Shown: positions 40,270 through 54,323, numbered from the stretch's first letter. The stretch: 64,000 nucleotides of DNA from Adiantum capillus-veneris (GCA_014529385.2 CM043966.1:36372739-36436738), one strand, 5' to 3'. Translations and numbers: made by a program. The notes: generated by a model from the letters alone, not told the origin.

Positions 40270-41670
40270 TATATTTATAGAAGAATTAATAATTCTCTAT
40301 CATAACCAAATCCAATCTCTCTCTGCTCATTAGTGATGTCTTCTCCCTCCTGAATTCCACCTCTAATGCGCTTAGATAACCATGAAAGAACGGACGGAGG
40401 TTTAGACTTTGTAGATTTGCTAGCTCTTTGCCTTATTTGTAGGTTGCAAGCTTCTTGGTACTTTTTGATAAATCTTTCTATACACTATGAGTTGTAAATA
40501 ACAAACGTGGATATGTTCAAGCGTTTTGTCATTGTGAGCTTGCGAGGAATGCCCTTTCCAAATAACACCTCATCTGACAATATAGAAGACTCTTCCATTG
40601 TCCATCTCTAAGGAGCAGCTATGTCAACACACTCAAGGTACTCTAAAAGGTAATACATGCACTCTCTAAGAACCCTTCCCTCGACCATTGAACCCTTTGG
40701 TGCTTCTCTTTGGCGAACAAGCCCCTTTAAGACTCCCATAAATATTTCAAACCAAAACATCCAATGAGTGCTAAAAACTTTTGCAGTATCTATCTCATCC
40801 ATGAGATGAGTGAGTACATAGACTTGGATATCAGAAAGGATATTGGTAACTCTTTCTCTACCAAACAAAGGAGCTCAATGCATTCCCTTTTCTTTTGCGG
40901 TGTTGACCTCGTATCAATCTCCTTAGACATGATCCATCTATAAAACAAATAGAAGAACAATGTGTGAAATTTTTATTAAAAGTATATATACAAACATCTG
41001 TGAGCTATACACATACCTTTCTAGCTTCCCTAAATGATAGATAACATCTTGAATACCATTTGTTAAGCATGCGCAACGTGTATCAAGTAAAATCAGTATC
41101 TCTTGGTTGGAGAAAGGAGTTGCTACAAGTCAAAAAATATTGGGTTACCTTGATGAAATTATCCCAATCATGTGCCTTCAAGTTCAAAAGACTCGTGTCA
41201 TCTACATTGAATATATTCTTCAATGAGACACCATATCTCGTGGGTGTGTGGATAGATCGTATTCTTTGATTAATTGTGTCAATCTCTTTGGAGGTAAGCG
41301 CCCACGGTGCAGGTACATATTCTTTTCAATCTGTCTCTTCATCAACATGGAGCCAAGGTTTGTAATTTTTGAACTTTTGAGGCATTTTGAGCTGCTTTCG
41401 TATCTTTCAAATCAATAAGATGTCTCCACAAAGAGTGGACTACATTTTTGAATATGTACATAGGATCAAGAAGATGAGCGACCTTCAAATCCTTCCAATA
41501 CTCCAAATAAAGCCATACATAGATAGAGGGAGTCAGAGAGGGTCGTCCTCGAGATAGATCATCATCTCCGTTGCTTGTAAGCTCTGATTCTTGATTGATT
41601 ATGAGCCCTCCGATCCAATTTAGGTATATACATACGGGTGTCATCCATTTTGGACATCGTCCACTCTCAA
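40270..41670 (-). pseudogene. Third CACTA TNP2 remnant
   Basis: On the minus strand, 41342-41644 reads VAHLLDPMYIFKNVVHSLWRH, matching the TNP2 core at 35198-35799. Near 41150-41200 LKAHDW matches GLKSHDW. 40608-40868 reads STHWMFWFEIFMGVLKGLVR and the SMVEG-like motif of DUF4218, followed by WLSKRI-type sequence to about 40290. Several shifts and stops separate the pieces. It lacks the N-terminal half, and I could not find the matching element ends. Confidence 0.78.
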
Positions 41671-42029
41671 ATTTTCCATTGAAATGTCTAGTTTATGTTA
41701 TTTGGCGTAGTAAATGATCTTTGGGTAAGAATCATCCGTGTTGAAGGTATATATTTTTATTGAGATGCTTACTATACGTAGATTTCAACCAATCACCACA
41801 TGAGGGAGAAGCTTTATAACCTTTGACTGAGTACCCTACATCCATAGTAAAATATTTAGTATGATGATAAAAAATAGAATAATGAAATGAAAAGTATCTA
41901 CATGTATTACTTAAACACAAACCAATACCAGCACATAATTCGTAGCCTAGAAAGCCGTGTATAGTCCATGCTAGAATTCCTCAAACTCAGAATCTTCTTT
42001 CATTTTTTGGTTTTGACATATCAAGCACG

Positions 42030-42710
42030 TTGGAAAGGGGGAAAGGGAAACACACCCGAAACACAAACAACTGCCTTGCTATAGCCCAGGATATACAGAA
42101 CACCCCAATCCACTCAAAAAACACCTTCGAACAACTCACTCACATAAAAAAACCACGGTTTTCCCACAACACGATGCACACACATGTTGACAGAACACCG
42201 CCCCACACTCACATTCCACCACCGCCTGTCTCTACCCTCTCACCACATACACCAGCACTTTGTCTCTCTCACTCTCTCTGCACACAAGAACGGCCAGTTT
42301 GGATGGGCACACACTTCCACAAGCTGACACCGCGGACCAAGAGGAGAGCATGAGAAAGAGAAGAAGAGAAGGGGAGAATCGGCACCAACGCAAGGTATTG
42401 TGGACCCTATTATATTAAAAAAAGTCCTTTACATGGGAGTGAGTGCCATGATATGGTCGGCTCGGCAAATAGCACACCATTCAAAACTTCGCTTCACAAA
42501 AAAAACAACGGAGGCGAGCCCTCATTGGCTCCTCACTACACCATAGGCTTCCTCACACTTTCGATACTGCAGGCACACCTATCTGTCGAAACCTTCTCCA
42601 TAAAAAAAAATCACTTCCTTTTGATCTCTAAAAGAAAGCCCACATAGGTCAGCCGAATGAGAGTGCTCCCCCCCCCCCCCCCCGCCCCCCCCCAAGCTTG
42701 AAAATTGTAG
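42030..42710. repeat. Dispersed repeat related to 58410-58610, ending in poly-C
   Basis: GGGGGAAAGGGAAACACAC near 42038 and TCACTTCCTTTTGATCTC with GTCAGCCGAATGAGAG near 42610-42665 match 58425 and 58515-58568. In the second copy the two blocks are about 500 bp closer. Both copies end in a long C run (here 42668-42693, with one G). Confidence 0.8.
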
Positions 42711-43869
42711 GGCAACAGTGTCCATCCTAAGGAAGAGAAACTATAATGGTTTCCCTTCCCTTAGGAAAGGACTCTGATCTTCACAATGCAGGGAAACATA
42801 TGTGTTGCTCTTCCACCTCTACATGATCAAAAGTGCTCATGAGAGTATGGTACCAAAGGTATACCAACAACTACAAGTACCTATTTGGATTGCGAAATAA
42901 TGAATGAAAAGTGCATAAAAAATTGCATTTATTGAGAAAAAGCATAAATTATTTTCAAAAGCTGAATACTAAGTGTAGCAATATTTCCATAATATTTAAT
43001 GAATGTGAAACGAGCAACTTTTGGTTCCAAATGTACACACTAATTATAAGAAACACAAAGTATCCTTTGATGCTTCTTCACATGCATAGCTATTGGAAAT
43101 TTGGCTTCTTAACTGCCTTAGTTCTTCCATGTTTAAGACCTCAACACTGGCTTCAAAAACTCTATCTCTATAATTTTTTGAGTAGGATTTTACTTCTGTT
43201 TCAAGTGGGAGGGGTTGTTGTAGCTTTCCCAATCACGTGCATTTGAAAAACATGCCAGAAAGAAATATGATTTAATCCCTTCTTCACCAAACATAAGATC
43301 ATATAAATGAAAAAAAGAGAAGTTTTACCTGTTCTTTCTTCAAGAACTTTTAGATCCGTTGTCAGATTTCTCATACTCGTGAGTGTTGAGTGGAGATCGA
43401 AGACACACTTTCCAGGTCATGATATGAAAAAAGCCAAAAGATGAGCATAAAGACACCTGCATACAATACTAAGTATCCCACGCTTAGCATCAGACAATAG
43501 ACTGTAATGAAAGCAGTTTATGCATCATCAAAAGCACCAGCTTTTAATAGAAAGATAAGTACATTTAGCAAAGAGAGTGGATAAGTACATTGAGAAAAAA
43601 GAGTGCTAATCCTGGTCATAAATTCCAATCTTTATTGATAGAAAAGCTTCAACAAAAATAGTCAAAAGATACAAAAGCTGGGGAGACGGCTCAATTATAG
43701 GTTTACAGCATTAGGTTAACGTACAAGGTGTAGCATTATCAAATAGATTGCAAGTAATTGTACAACCGCATTGAGCTTTAGTACATCAGGAAAAAATTTC
43801 TACATCAAAAACACCATGGAATCTACGTGGAGATATTTATAGATCTGCTCCTTTTCTTGCTCCATAGAG
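42711..43869. other. No recognised feature
   Basis: AT-rich sequence with only short frames. The part next to 43870 may be 3' flank of the hAT gene. Confidence 0.4.
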
Positions 43870-45928
43870 AAAATACATTATCTCAAGGAACATCTGAAGT
43901 ATTTTGTGGTCCATGCAAGCCTATGAACATAAAGTTCTCAAGTGTTTATATGTTCATGCGCATCCTTTGAGATGTTTTTATGGTGTTTTGAAGAGAGAAT
44001 CCACGCTCGGCTACAACCGAATTTACTAGAATTACAGAGAGGATTCCCCAAAGCTTCATCAGGTTTGGAAAGAAGTCCTTAGTCATATCATCCTTGCATA
44101 CCTGTTATGCATCTCAAAAGATTTTATGCTTGAAATTGCTGACTAGAACCGCCAGGAAAGAATCGAGCTCTCCCATGCAAATCTCCGCATCACCTACTAA
44201 GCTTCCAAACTGGTTGAGCAACTTTTCTAGCCTGAATTTGCTACAAGTCTCGATATCTAGCTCTTCACTTGGGTAATGCTTGGGACTGAATAGTTTACAT
44301 GCATAAAACATAGGCATATCCTCTTGCATCCTGGTCCTCAAACTCTCCACAATTTTTCCAAGAAGCTCTTTTCCAAGATGTAGACAATCTTTGAAAGAAC
44401 CACCTCTGCTACTTTCTGCAATGCTTTCAAACTTAAGCTCATGGATATGCAAGTCTCCGGTAACATCAAAGAATCTGATCTCCCGGTTGCTGGATTTCTC
44501 TTCAAACTTCTGTAAATGCTTTGACCCGCAATTCCTTGAGTTCCTAAGAAACTTCTGCTCCAAGTTCTTTAATGTAGCATCAACATAACCTAATATATTA
44601 GCTATGTCAACCACGTCTGATTGAAAGTGGCAATTCAAAACATTAAGCTCTGTACATACATCAGCAAGAAGATGGATAAAAACCTGATTTGCATACACCA
44701 TAAGCTCATCATATATAATTGGGTTCTCCTTTCCAAATTCTGTGATCAAGGCAGGCATGACCTTCACCATGCGCTCCATAACCTGACCTCGTGATAGCCA
44801 CCTCACATAATGAATCCACAGCATTGATAACTCGGGAAAATCTAGAGCTCCCTCCATTAGCTTTAAGTCGTCCATTCTTTTTCTTGATTGCATGAAGCCA
44901 AGCATAGATGCTTCTACATAACTTATCCAACTGCACAAGCTCAGGAAAAGAACCAATAGCTTGGCTTGCTACAAGATTTTCTCGATGTGCAAGACAATGC
45001 ACTGGAAGAAGATGCGGAATATATGCTCTCATTCTTGCTAAGAGTCCACCTCTACAACCCATCATAACTGAGCAACCATTAGCCGCAAGAGATACAAGTC
45101 TTCCAAGGCATAGGCCCATCTCTTTGAGCAATTTGATAATAGCATAGTACTTTTCTTCTGCCCTGCCATCGTCCATTTTGATGAGCCTCACAAAGGCCAC
45201 ATGATTGTCACCTCTGCCTCCATCTTTCAAGTAGTTTATGTAGACAATCAAGTGCCCTTCTTTTGCCATGTCAATGCTATCATCTACCTTCATAGAATAC
45301 TAAGGACTTTCCTGGAATTCTTTGCACAAATCACATCTTTGATTGCTTGAACGAATTCCATGCCGGAGATCCTATTCAAATAGATTCCATAAGCTAAATG
45401 CTTAGGCATATTAGACAGACCTTTCTCTATTTGGTGAAGGCATAGTTTTTCAGAAACCTCCATAGGTCCAACGCATTTCACAACAAAATACACGTGCCAC
45501 ATGACAATGATGACCCTCACCTTCTCTTTATCCTCAAAACTGGCGACATAATCTAGAAGAGGGATACAAACTTGATTTTCCTTGTTTGCCCACTTTAAGG
45601 CTGCCAATTTGTGCTCATCATATTTGTTGTGCTCATTTAAAGAAGGGAGTTTAATTGTGCAAGATCCTTTGTTGGCAAAAGGAGTCTTGCTTTTTCTGTA
45701 TGCACACCACTTGCATTTAATTTTCAGTCTTCCTGTATCTACAATTGGATATGCCCAAGAATGTTCAAATTTCCAAGCTGATCTCCATTGCCTTTGCTTC
45801 TTGGACTTCAATACTGGTTTTGAGTCTGGTGTTTGTGGCTCTTCTTGGTTTCCTTCATTACCATCTTCTCCTATTGTTGGTCCATCCGCAAAAATCTCTT
45901 CTATGACACAATCACGCTGCTGCTGCAA
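43870..45928 (-). pseudogene. hAT-superfamily transposase (ZNF862-like), decayed
   Basis: The N-terminal part (45928-45290) has a zinc-finger-like segment CKWC...HNKYDEH. The middle reads DDSIDMAKEGHLIVYI, CSVMMGCRGGLLARM and LLPVHCLAHRENLVASQA, the RNase H-like core found in plant and animal proteins labelled zinc finger 862-like. The last part ends in LVNSVVAERGFSLQNTIKT (about 43960-44020), the hAT C-terminal dimerisation motif. The pieces lie in different frames (breaks near 45290 and 44880), and a TAA (43946-43948) cuts the dimerisation domain. Full span is about 2.06 kb, normal for such genes without introns. No terminal repeats or 8-bp duplication were located. Confidence 0.85.
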
Positions 45929-46262
45929 TTATGCTTGTTTCTTGTTGTTTCTATCTCCAGTGACTTGGTAAAATTTTGATAGATCTGCTTGCTTCCATTT
46001 CGTACCAATTATCTTTGTTTCCATGTTTGTCAGAGACTAGCAATTACCAAAAGAGAAACATGCCAATTAAAAACAAAAAGGTAACAAAAGAGAAAACATT
46101 ATAGCAAGAAAGCTGCTTATTTGTTGCTACCTCACCACACACAATGCCTTCAGTTGTTGCTATAGGCTAGTGCTTCAAACTCTTTATGGATCATCTTGAT
46201 AATCATCTAGATTTGGCATATTCTCTGAGTGACAATCTCCACAATACACTGAACCATAAAGA

Positions 46263-46495
<233 letters not shown>

Positions 46496-46529
46496 CTACG
46501 ATACAAATGTTAAGAGCTATTAGTTCAAG

Positions 46530-46733
46530 CTAAATTTTTGAAAGCACTTGAAGATTATGCATGCCTTTAAATGATTGGTCAAAGATCTTGTCTAGGTCTT
46601 CCCTCAAAGACCGAACAGTTGACAACCCTAACAACAAGGCTTCAATAGTCATGGCATCTACTGTACATCCTTGCAGCTCATGATGGCAAGTGGAATCAAC
46701 AAGGAAAAGCCTTCCCAAGCCAGCAAAACGCAC
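46530..46733 (-). pseudogene. Possible NLR (TIR-NBS-LRR) fragment
   Basis: A 67-codon frame reads TVDAMTIEALLLGLS and FDQSFKGMHNLQVL, resembling the spacer to the first leucine-rich repeats of plant TNL resistance proteins (IEAL... SF.GM.NL..L). Nothing upstream or downstream extends it. The match is short and could be chance. Confidence 0.3.
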
Positions 46734-49031
46734 ACCATTTTCCTTGTTGCATGCATCTTGGTTGACAATACACAGGCTTTACATACAACTCTCCCAGTTA
46801 ACTAGCTTTAAAATGCAAGAATGCACTTATACATAGACTTACTACTAGCAACCAAGATAACAAAACAAGCAACAACTATCACAAATATACATAAGGACCA
46901 ACAATTCATATTTAAAATAACTAAAGACTGAGACAGCTTTGTCAGATGATTGGTAGAGGCAAACTACCCCATTACCACACATGCAATCCTGTAATTATTT
47001 TCTCAAGCTTTTTCTATTCATTGTACCTTGCAATTCTACACCCAATTAAACATACTATCCCTATGTAAGTCACTAAATTTGCACTTGTGTATCTTGAAGA
47101 GAATTAGAGCTACCTTTATCAAGCAAGCAGGACATCAGAACATTAGCAGACCAAATTGACTTACACAACTCGCTAAAAATTAATTCTTACAACACACACG
47201 AAAAGCTCTAAGCTAAAGATAAAGCCACCCCACTAGATGCGCAAAAAATTCTACTACCAGGTAGTACCAAGATGCTAAAGTTCTCACACTAAAGAGAATC
47301 TCAAAACCAAACATAGACTATCAACGAGATATGGCATCTTTCTGTCAAGGTTGCAAGGCCACTGTCACATCAACACCCATGAGTAAAACAAAAATGATAT
47401 CAAAACACAAATAGCCAAAGAAGAAAACAGTTCTTGTTCATAGTAGAAGGGACTAAGTAGCCACCATAAGGTTCAATGTCACTATAAACCACCAATTGCA
47501 CTACAATTTATAAACCTACAGCTGCACCATACACATCAGAAACTACTAATGTAAAAGTGGCACTACAAAAGAGAACCAGCATTATCTATAAATTCACATT
47601 GTAGAACACATGAGATGCCTCCAACAGGAGTTTAAAACCCACGATGCAAATGAGGAAGAGTGATGGCAGTTCACTTCATACCATCCTTTGCCCTCTGTAC
47701 ATGATTCAATGTCCATGTACAAACTCAATCTTCAAGCCTGAGTAAGGAGAATGTTCCCCATTGATGGAATGTTCACAACACCATCACCATCCCCTGAACT
47801 TTGGATAAAAAAAGGAGAGGATGTCAACATCAAAATGCCAGACAAGTAATCCAAGCATAGGAATAAAACCAAACAGATAACCAAAAATAGGGAGTGGAAC
47901 GGAAACAAGCGTGGTCGTGTTTACAAATTTGTACACTCACAGACATAGAGTCTCAGCGGGTAAGCAAATAAGGTTCATGATGAAAGGGAGAAGGTTTTCA
48001 TGCTTCCTTGCGCTCTAACTCTGGAAACGCTTTGTTTGCCTCTCTGGTTACCAGTTTTCTACTGGTGACAGTGGATCTGGTGACAGTGCATCAATCACAA
48101 AAACCACCAGGGAAATATCCGTGAAGTGGATTTTATCTGGCTACTCAGTCCAGTTAACTTTCCAAAACCTCTCCTTGCAAGCTGGAATGAGGTTGTTCTT
48201 GGTACAATAAAGGTAGATGTCCAACTAGTGTCATTTACATGTTGCACCTGTGAAAAGTTGTTTTTTGTAAATTTTTCTTAGTTGCATACCGGCCTTTGCA
48301 GGCCAAGCTTTGCCAGGTTGGACTAAAGGAAAGAAACGCTTTTCGGTTTTTCCAAACTAAAGGCAAAAGTGACGTGGTCACATTAGATGTGTTTCATCAA
48401 GGTTTGCAACTTTTGACGGTTGACGTGAGGCATTCCCACTGCGCCTAAGTGACCAACTCAAGCTAATTAAGCCTTATACATATTCAGTAGCTCATATATA
48501 TGCTGTGAGCAAAAAGGTGAAAGTCCTAAGTAGGATATTTTATCAATGCACCATTTTCTTCCACGTGCATGAACCTCCGCATTCCTAAGAAACAGGTGAC
48601 AATACCCGGATTAGTCCTTGCCCATCATATGGAAGCTTGGGCATCTGTTCGTTGCTCGCCAAGCTCTGGAGCCTCTACATTAAGGTGTCCGGGCTCCGCC
48701 GTCCAGCTGCCAGCATGAATCTTGAGTCAGCAGTGAGAACCTCACTGATAAACTTGTCCTTGAGTCTAAATTAGGAGTCTAGTATTCCTCTCACGAGTCA
48801 GTACACATGCGACAACCTTGTTGCGCCCAAGATCTGGAGTCTAGAGCAAAATCAGATAGACAGTGTCACAGAGAGTCCATATTCCAGAACGTTATGGGCA
48901 CCAAGCTTCTTTCGAGTCCCTGCGCAAAAGTGCATTGTTCATGCATGAAAAATATTATATTTCAATTCAATGTTTTCATATTGGTAGAGGCAAATGGTCA
49001 CCAGGTGGAGTTCTTTTAATGTAAGCGGTCA
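46734..49031. other. No recognised feature
   Basis: About 2.3 kb of AT-rich DNA with short frames and no domain, terminal repeat or splice-linked reading. It is the left flank of the second chromovirus. Confidence 0.5.
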
Positions 49032-49440
49032 TGTGACGCCCTCGTTCGGGGCGTCGCGGAAAAGGGGCCGCGCCGGCTCACCTGCGATGCAAACGGGACC
49101 TGCAGGCAAGCAAACGCATACACAAGAACGCAACTTGAAAACTGAACGCAAAAGGGACACGAGAGTGAGGGACGCGAACGAATGATCAATATCATAAGAA
49201 AGTGCCGAATACAAGGGCCGCAAGTAATCACATAAAAACGGGGCTGGCAAGTTGGGGGAAGTGGCACATACTTCCCTTATATACACCCCCGGGTTGAGAG
49301 AGCTTGACGCCCACGTCAAGCCGGAGTTTTGAGAGGTGCCGATACAAAAGTTGATGCCGAGGTTTTGGGGCGGATATTTACAAGGGGGGGAGTGAAGTGT
49401 TGCCAAAAATGTCTAGCTACCTAGGGTGATGCTAGTTACA
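49032..49440 (-). repeat. 3' LTR of the second chromovirus
   Basis: Begins TGTGACG and probably ends ...GTTACA at 49440, giving 409 bp. The inner end is a guess, because the adjacent tract is purine-rich on the plus strand rather than on the coding strand. Confidence 0.65.
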
Positions 49441-49454
49441 AGTGGGGGGGAGGA

Positions 49455-52400
49455 CTACTCTATGTTGTTGTCATGTAGTGTGTTGTCCTCCTCTTCCGTG
49501 GGCATGTTGTAGAAGCGCAGCACAAGGGGTCTTCCGAGTCGGAGCATGATTTCTTCAGGTACCCAAGTGCATTCCGTCATGGGGAAATTGCGCCATTTGA
49601 CATAGAAAAGTTGTCCCCGACGCCCAAAACGCGACTTTAGGATGGCCTCCGGCTCATGTGACGGGCCATCCTTTACATATTCGGGGAGGCTTCTACCATA
49701 GGTGTTATCCGGCACAAATATTTTGAGTAGACTTACATGGAAGGCGTTGTGGATGTTGATGTGTGATGGGAGATCCAGCTTGTAGGTGATGTCGTTGTAG
49801 GACTTGAGCACTTTGTATGGCCCATAGTAGCGGTGGTTGAACTTCGGGGAGAGGCCTTGCGGGAGGGTGATATTCTGAGAGCTGACAAGGACTAAGTCAC
49901 CTTCTTGGAAGAGTTCGGCAGGCCGTCGCTTTTGGTTGGCGTATTTGGCGATGCGTACCTTGCTTTGCTCGAGACTCTTCTTTGCACTTTGCATGCGGGT
50001 TTGCCATTGTTGAAGAAACTCTTCACATTCCAGATCCTGGGCATGCACATCGCCGGTTGCCAGTGCAAGAGGTGTGATGACTTCTTTACCTGTGGAGAGC
50101 TCGAAGGGGGTGTAGCCAGTGCTGCTGTGGATGGAGTTGTTGTAGTGGAATTCTAGGACGTCCATGTATTCGGACCAGTCCTTCTGATCGGCCTTGACGT
50201 AGCTGCGGATGTAGTCTTCGATGCCTTGGTTGACTCTTTCAGTTTGGCCGTCGGTTTCAGGGTGGTAGGCGGAGGAGAAGCGGAGTTGGGTGCCTAGTAG
50301 CTTGAAGAGATCGCGCCAGAGGTCACTGAGGAAGCGGGTGTCATGATCTGAAACTATGGCTAAGGGGAGGCCGTGGTATTTGAAGACTTTGGCGAAGAAG
50401 TGTTTGGCGACTTGGTGGGCGGTGACGGGAGGGTTTGGTGGTATGAAGTGGGCTTGCTTGGTGAAGTAGTCGACGACCACCATGATGGTAGTGTGGCCGT
50501 GGGAGGGGGGGAGGTCGATGATGAAGTCCATACTTAGCATGTCCCAAGGCCGGGAGGGTGTTGGCATGGGGTGGAGGAGGCCAGCAAGCTTGACTCTTTG
50601 AGCTTTGACCAGTTGACAAGTTGGACAGGTGCGCACGTAGTCGATTACGTCGTCCTTCATTTTGGGCCACATGTAGTGTTGATGGAGTTTGTCATAAGAT
50701 CTCTTCTGGCCCCCATGTCCAGCTAGCTTGCAGTCATGAGCCTCCCACATGAGGTCTTTCTTTAGCTCTGGATCATTGGGGATGTAGATTTTGCCATGCG
50801 CGTAGAAGAGGTTATCTTTGACTTCAAAGAGACCCACTGCAACTTTACCAGAGATGTGGTCGTTGAGCATGCGGAGGACAGCAGGATCAGCTTTTTGAGC
50901 ATCGAGGATGCGTTGGCGTAGAGTGCTGGTTGATGTGGAGATAGCAGTGAGGGTGGGCATTCGACTGAGGGCATCGGGCATGACATTTGTGGTGCCCGGT
51001 TTGTGGATGATCTCGATATCATATTCTGCCAGTGTATCCTACCACCGGGCTTGCTTGGGGGTTATTTTGGGCTGTGTTTGGAAGTAATTGAGGGATATGT
51101 TGTCTGTGTATACCTTGGTGTGTTTGTCTTGGACATAGTGTCGCCACTTTTGGAGGCAGTGAACGACAACGAGCATTTCCTTCTCATGGGTGGTCCATCT
51201 GGTCTCAACATCTGTGAACTTGTGGGACTCGTAGGCGATGGGTTGATTCTCTTGCAGGAGGACTCCACCAATAGCACCATCGGAAGCATCAGTGTGGACT
51301 TCAAAGGGTTTGGTGAAGTCGGGTAGTCGGAGGACGGGGGTGCTACACATGGCTATCTTCAGGTTCTCAAAGGCTTCTTCTTCTTTATGGGTCCACTGAA
51401 AGGGTTTGTGGCCTTTGGTTATCTCTGTGAGTGGTGCAGCGATCTTGCTGAAGTTGCGGATGAAGCGACGTGTGTACTGACAGAAGCCCACAAACTCTCG
51501 GACTTCTTTGATGGATGTCGGTGGAGCCCACTTGATGACAGCGTTGAATTTCTTGGGGTCCACCATACTACCTTCTGACGTGACGATGAAGCCAAGGAAC
51601 TCGATTTTCTGGACAGCAAACTCACACTTCTCCAGCTTGGCATACAGCTGGTGTTCCTGGAGGCACTGGAGTACTGCGGCGACATGCTTCTGGTGCTCTT
51701 CTAAGGTTTTGCTGTAAATGAGCAAATCATCGATGTAAGTGATTAGGTAGTCGTCAATCATGTCGCGAAAACTGCCATGGATTATTCTGCAGAAAGTGCC
51801 CGGACCGCCGGTGAGACCGAACCCCAGGACCATCCATTCCTAGGAGCCGTAGCGTGTGCGGAAGGCGGCGGTCTTCGGGATGTCTTTAGAGGCGATGCGG
51901 ACTTGGTGATAGCCTGAGCGGAGGTCGATGCGAGTGAAGTATTGGGCACCCTGTAGTCTGTCCAGAAGATCTTCCATGAGGGGGACTGGGTACCTGTTCT
52001 TGATAGTTATCTTGTTGAGGGCCCGATAATCCACGCATAGTCGCATCAAACCGTCTTTCTTCTTGACAAACAGGACTGGGGTCCCAAAAGGAGAGCTGCT
52101 GGGCCGGATGAAACCTTGATCCTCTAATTCTTGGAGTTGCTTCTTGAGCTCTTTGAGCTCGGTGTCGTTCATGCGGTAGGGGGCCTTCGCCGGGGGTGTG
52201 CTTCCTGGGATGAGGTCAATTTCATGTTGAATTTGACGGGGAGGGGGTAGGCCTGGGGGAAGTTCTGGAGGCATGACATCCTTGTACTTCTGGAGGATGG
52301 GGGTAAGGGAGGGGTCACCCACTTTGGCCTGCTCGATGGTGATGGAGTTGAGCCTTGCTGTGGGCTATTCCTTTGCTTGCATGATGCAGAGGTGAACCTG

Positions 52401-52595
52401 AGCTCCTTTCTTGAGAGCCCTCTCTGCTTGCTTTGCACTCATGAGATTGAGTTTGGGGGGCGAGTGCTCTGGAACTTTCTGTTTGCCTTTCATCGCTGCT
52501 AACTGAGCAGGGTCTTGGCGGTTGATGGGAGGGATACTGCTCCAATCCGGGGTTGCTGGTTAGCAACAGGGCTAGCCAGTTCTTCGACTCTTATT

Positions 52596-52637
<42 letters not shown>

Positions 52638-53813
52638 CTAGATGAGGAGGCTGCTTGATTGCGCTTGCGTACACAAGCGTAGTAGGGGCCATGAGCAATC
52701 CTGCAGTCATTGCACCAGACGCGATCGGGGCGCGGGTTGTTATTGTTGCCCTTGTAAGTATTGGGGACAAAACTGCTGGACGTGGTGCTGTAGGAATTGC
52801 TCGCAAAAGAGCTGCGCGGTGGTGAGCGGGGTTCGTTGCTTTTGTTATTGGGTACAAATCCGCGGCCTAGCCCGGCGGTTGGGTTAGTCCAGTTGTTGGG
52901 GGCCAAAATTGTTGGGGCGAGGGTTATTCGGGGGAAAACCTGGGGTTGAGTTTGTATCCCGTAGTTTTTCGGCCATGTTGGCGGCCACTTCCCAGGTGTT
53001 GGGGTTCTGCTTCTCTACCTCGCGACGGGCCCAGGGCTTAAGGCCGTACAGGAAGCCATGTAGCCTGTCTGCTGTGTGCATCAGTGGAAGTTGAAGCATC
53101 ATTCGGCGGTACTTGACAACGTAATATGATATGTGGCCGTCTTGGCGTAGATCGCGCCACTAATCTCTGACTTTGTTGCCTTCATTCTCTGGGACAAAAT
53201 AGCTGAGCATGTCTCTTTGTAAGTCTTCCCAGTCCTCCAAGTGCTTTGATGGCTGGTCAGTGAGGAACCATACATAGGCGTTGTCGGCCAAGAAGGTTTT
53301 GGCCACTTGCACCCATCTGCGTCTGCCTATGTTGTTCCACTGCATGTAGTCTTCTACCTCTCTGAACCACTTGTTGAGTTCCAGCGAGGTGCTATGGCCT
53401 TTGTATTTCTCTGGGGGGATGGGTTTGAATTTGCCCAGTTTGTTTTCATCTTCTAGAGTTCTCTCAGGGCTGTAGTAGTGCCCTTCACTTCGGTCATCCA
53501 GGTAGCCTTCATCTTCGTCGACTGTCTCTAATCTTCCGAGCCGCGGTCGTCTTTGTGTGTTTCGCCGCGTGTTGACATTACTAGGACCCGGGCGGTCTTC
53601 GTGTCGCTGGCCTAGCTGTGTTTGCAGTAGGTCGCTCAAATTAGCGGACATCACGTTGATTTGGTGTTCTACGGAGGCCATGATGCGTGCCTCCAGTCTT
53701 TCTTCCATTGAGTCTTGGTGGTCTTGTCGCGACTTCTCTTTGTTCTTCTTCGGGGCTCTATGCGGTTCCGGTTTAGTCCTGTATCCTTCTTCATCTTCTT
53801 GATTTCCCGCCAT
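49455..53813 (-). pseudogene. Chromovirus gag-pol with four TAG stops and a frameshift
   Basis: Gag starts at 53813 (MAGNQEDEEGYRTKPEP) and contains LNKWFREVEDYMQWNNI. A TAG at 53160-53162 precedes WRDLRQDGHISYY. A short zinc-binding-like motif (WCNDCRIAHGPYYAC) is followed by a 13-Pro run encoded by poly-G and a frame change. RT has [19 protein letters not shown] and [15 protein letters not shown]; the catalytic segment reads YLITYIDDLLIYS. Other TAGs are at 52365-52367, 51840-51842 (before EWMVLGFG) and 51039-51041, the last replacing Gln in RWQDTLAEYD. Integrase has SMDFIIDLPPSHGH and FSSAYHPETDGQTERVN, and a chromodomain (FYVKWRNFPMTECTWVP) lies near the C-terminus. Order and length are normal for a chromovirus; the protease site was not clearly seen. 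Confidence 0.92.
52597..52638. repeat. Poly-G tract, 42 bp
   Basis: Uninterrupted G on the plus strand, read as poly-Pro on the coding strand of gag. It is adjacent to a frame change and could form G-quadruplexes; length may be unreliable in the assembly. Confidence 0.95.
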
Positions 53814-53849
53814 TGGGGTGCTCTTATGGCCGGAGCCTAGGGAAATTCA

Positions 53850-54300
53850 AAAATATCGTTAAACTGGAAAACTGCGAGAAAACGGCTTGAAAACGTTGAA
53901 ATTTGTGAAACAGCGCAAAACGGGGTCCAAAACGACGAAAACCGCGAAAAACGGCTCAAAAATGGTGAAAACCGGTCCCAAACGGTGTAAGACGGGGCAA
54001 AACAAGGTAAAACGTTGAAAAAACCATGGGGAACGTGGAAAAACGCGTCAAAACGGGCAAAACGGGCCAAGAATGCGGAGAACGCGGTGAAAACGGGGCG
54101 AAACGCGAGTCAAACGAGGCAAAACGGTGAAAAATTGTGGGGAAACTGGAGAAAACGCAAGGAACGGGGCAAAACGGGGCAATCACGCGAGGGGCGTGGT
54201 GAAACGGGGCAACACGGGTCGAGAACGCGGAGAAAACGTGGAAAAACGAGGCAGATGGGCCGAAAACGTGGTGACAACCACGGGCAACGGGCCGACGTCG
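53850..54300 (-). repeat. Leader of the second chromovirus: degenerate AAAACGG repeat
   Basis: Between the primer site and gag, words such as AAAACGG, GAAAACG and AACGGGGC recur every 10-20 bp on the plus strand for about 450 bp. The tract is unusually CpG-rich. Confidence 0.8.
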
Positions 54301-54323
54301 GGTCGGCGGGGACTCGAGCCGAA

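Noticed and set aside
49424-49470. Polypurine tract of the second chromovirus
   Set aside because: The G-rich run is on the plus strand, opposite to the coding strand, so it cannot be the normal priming tract.
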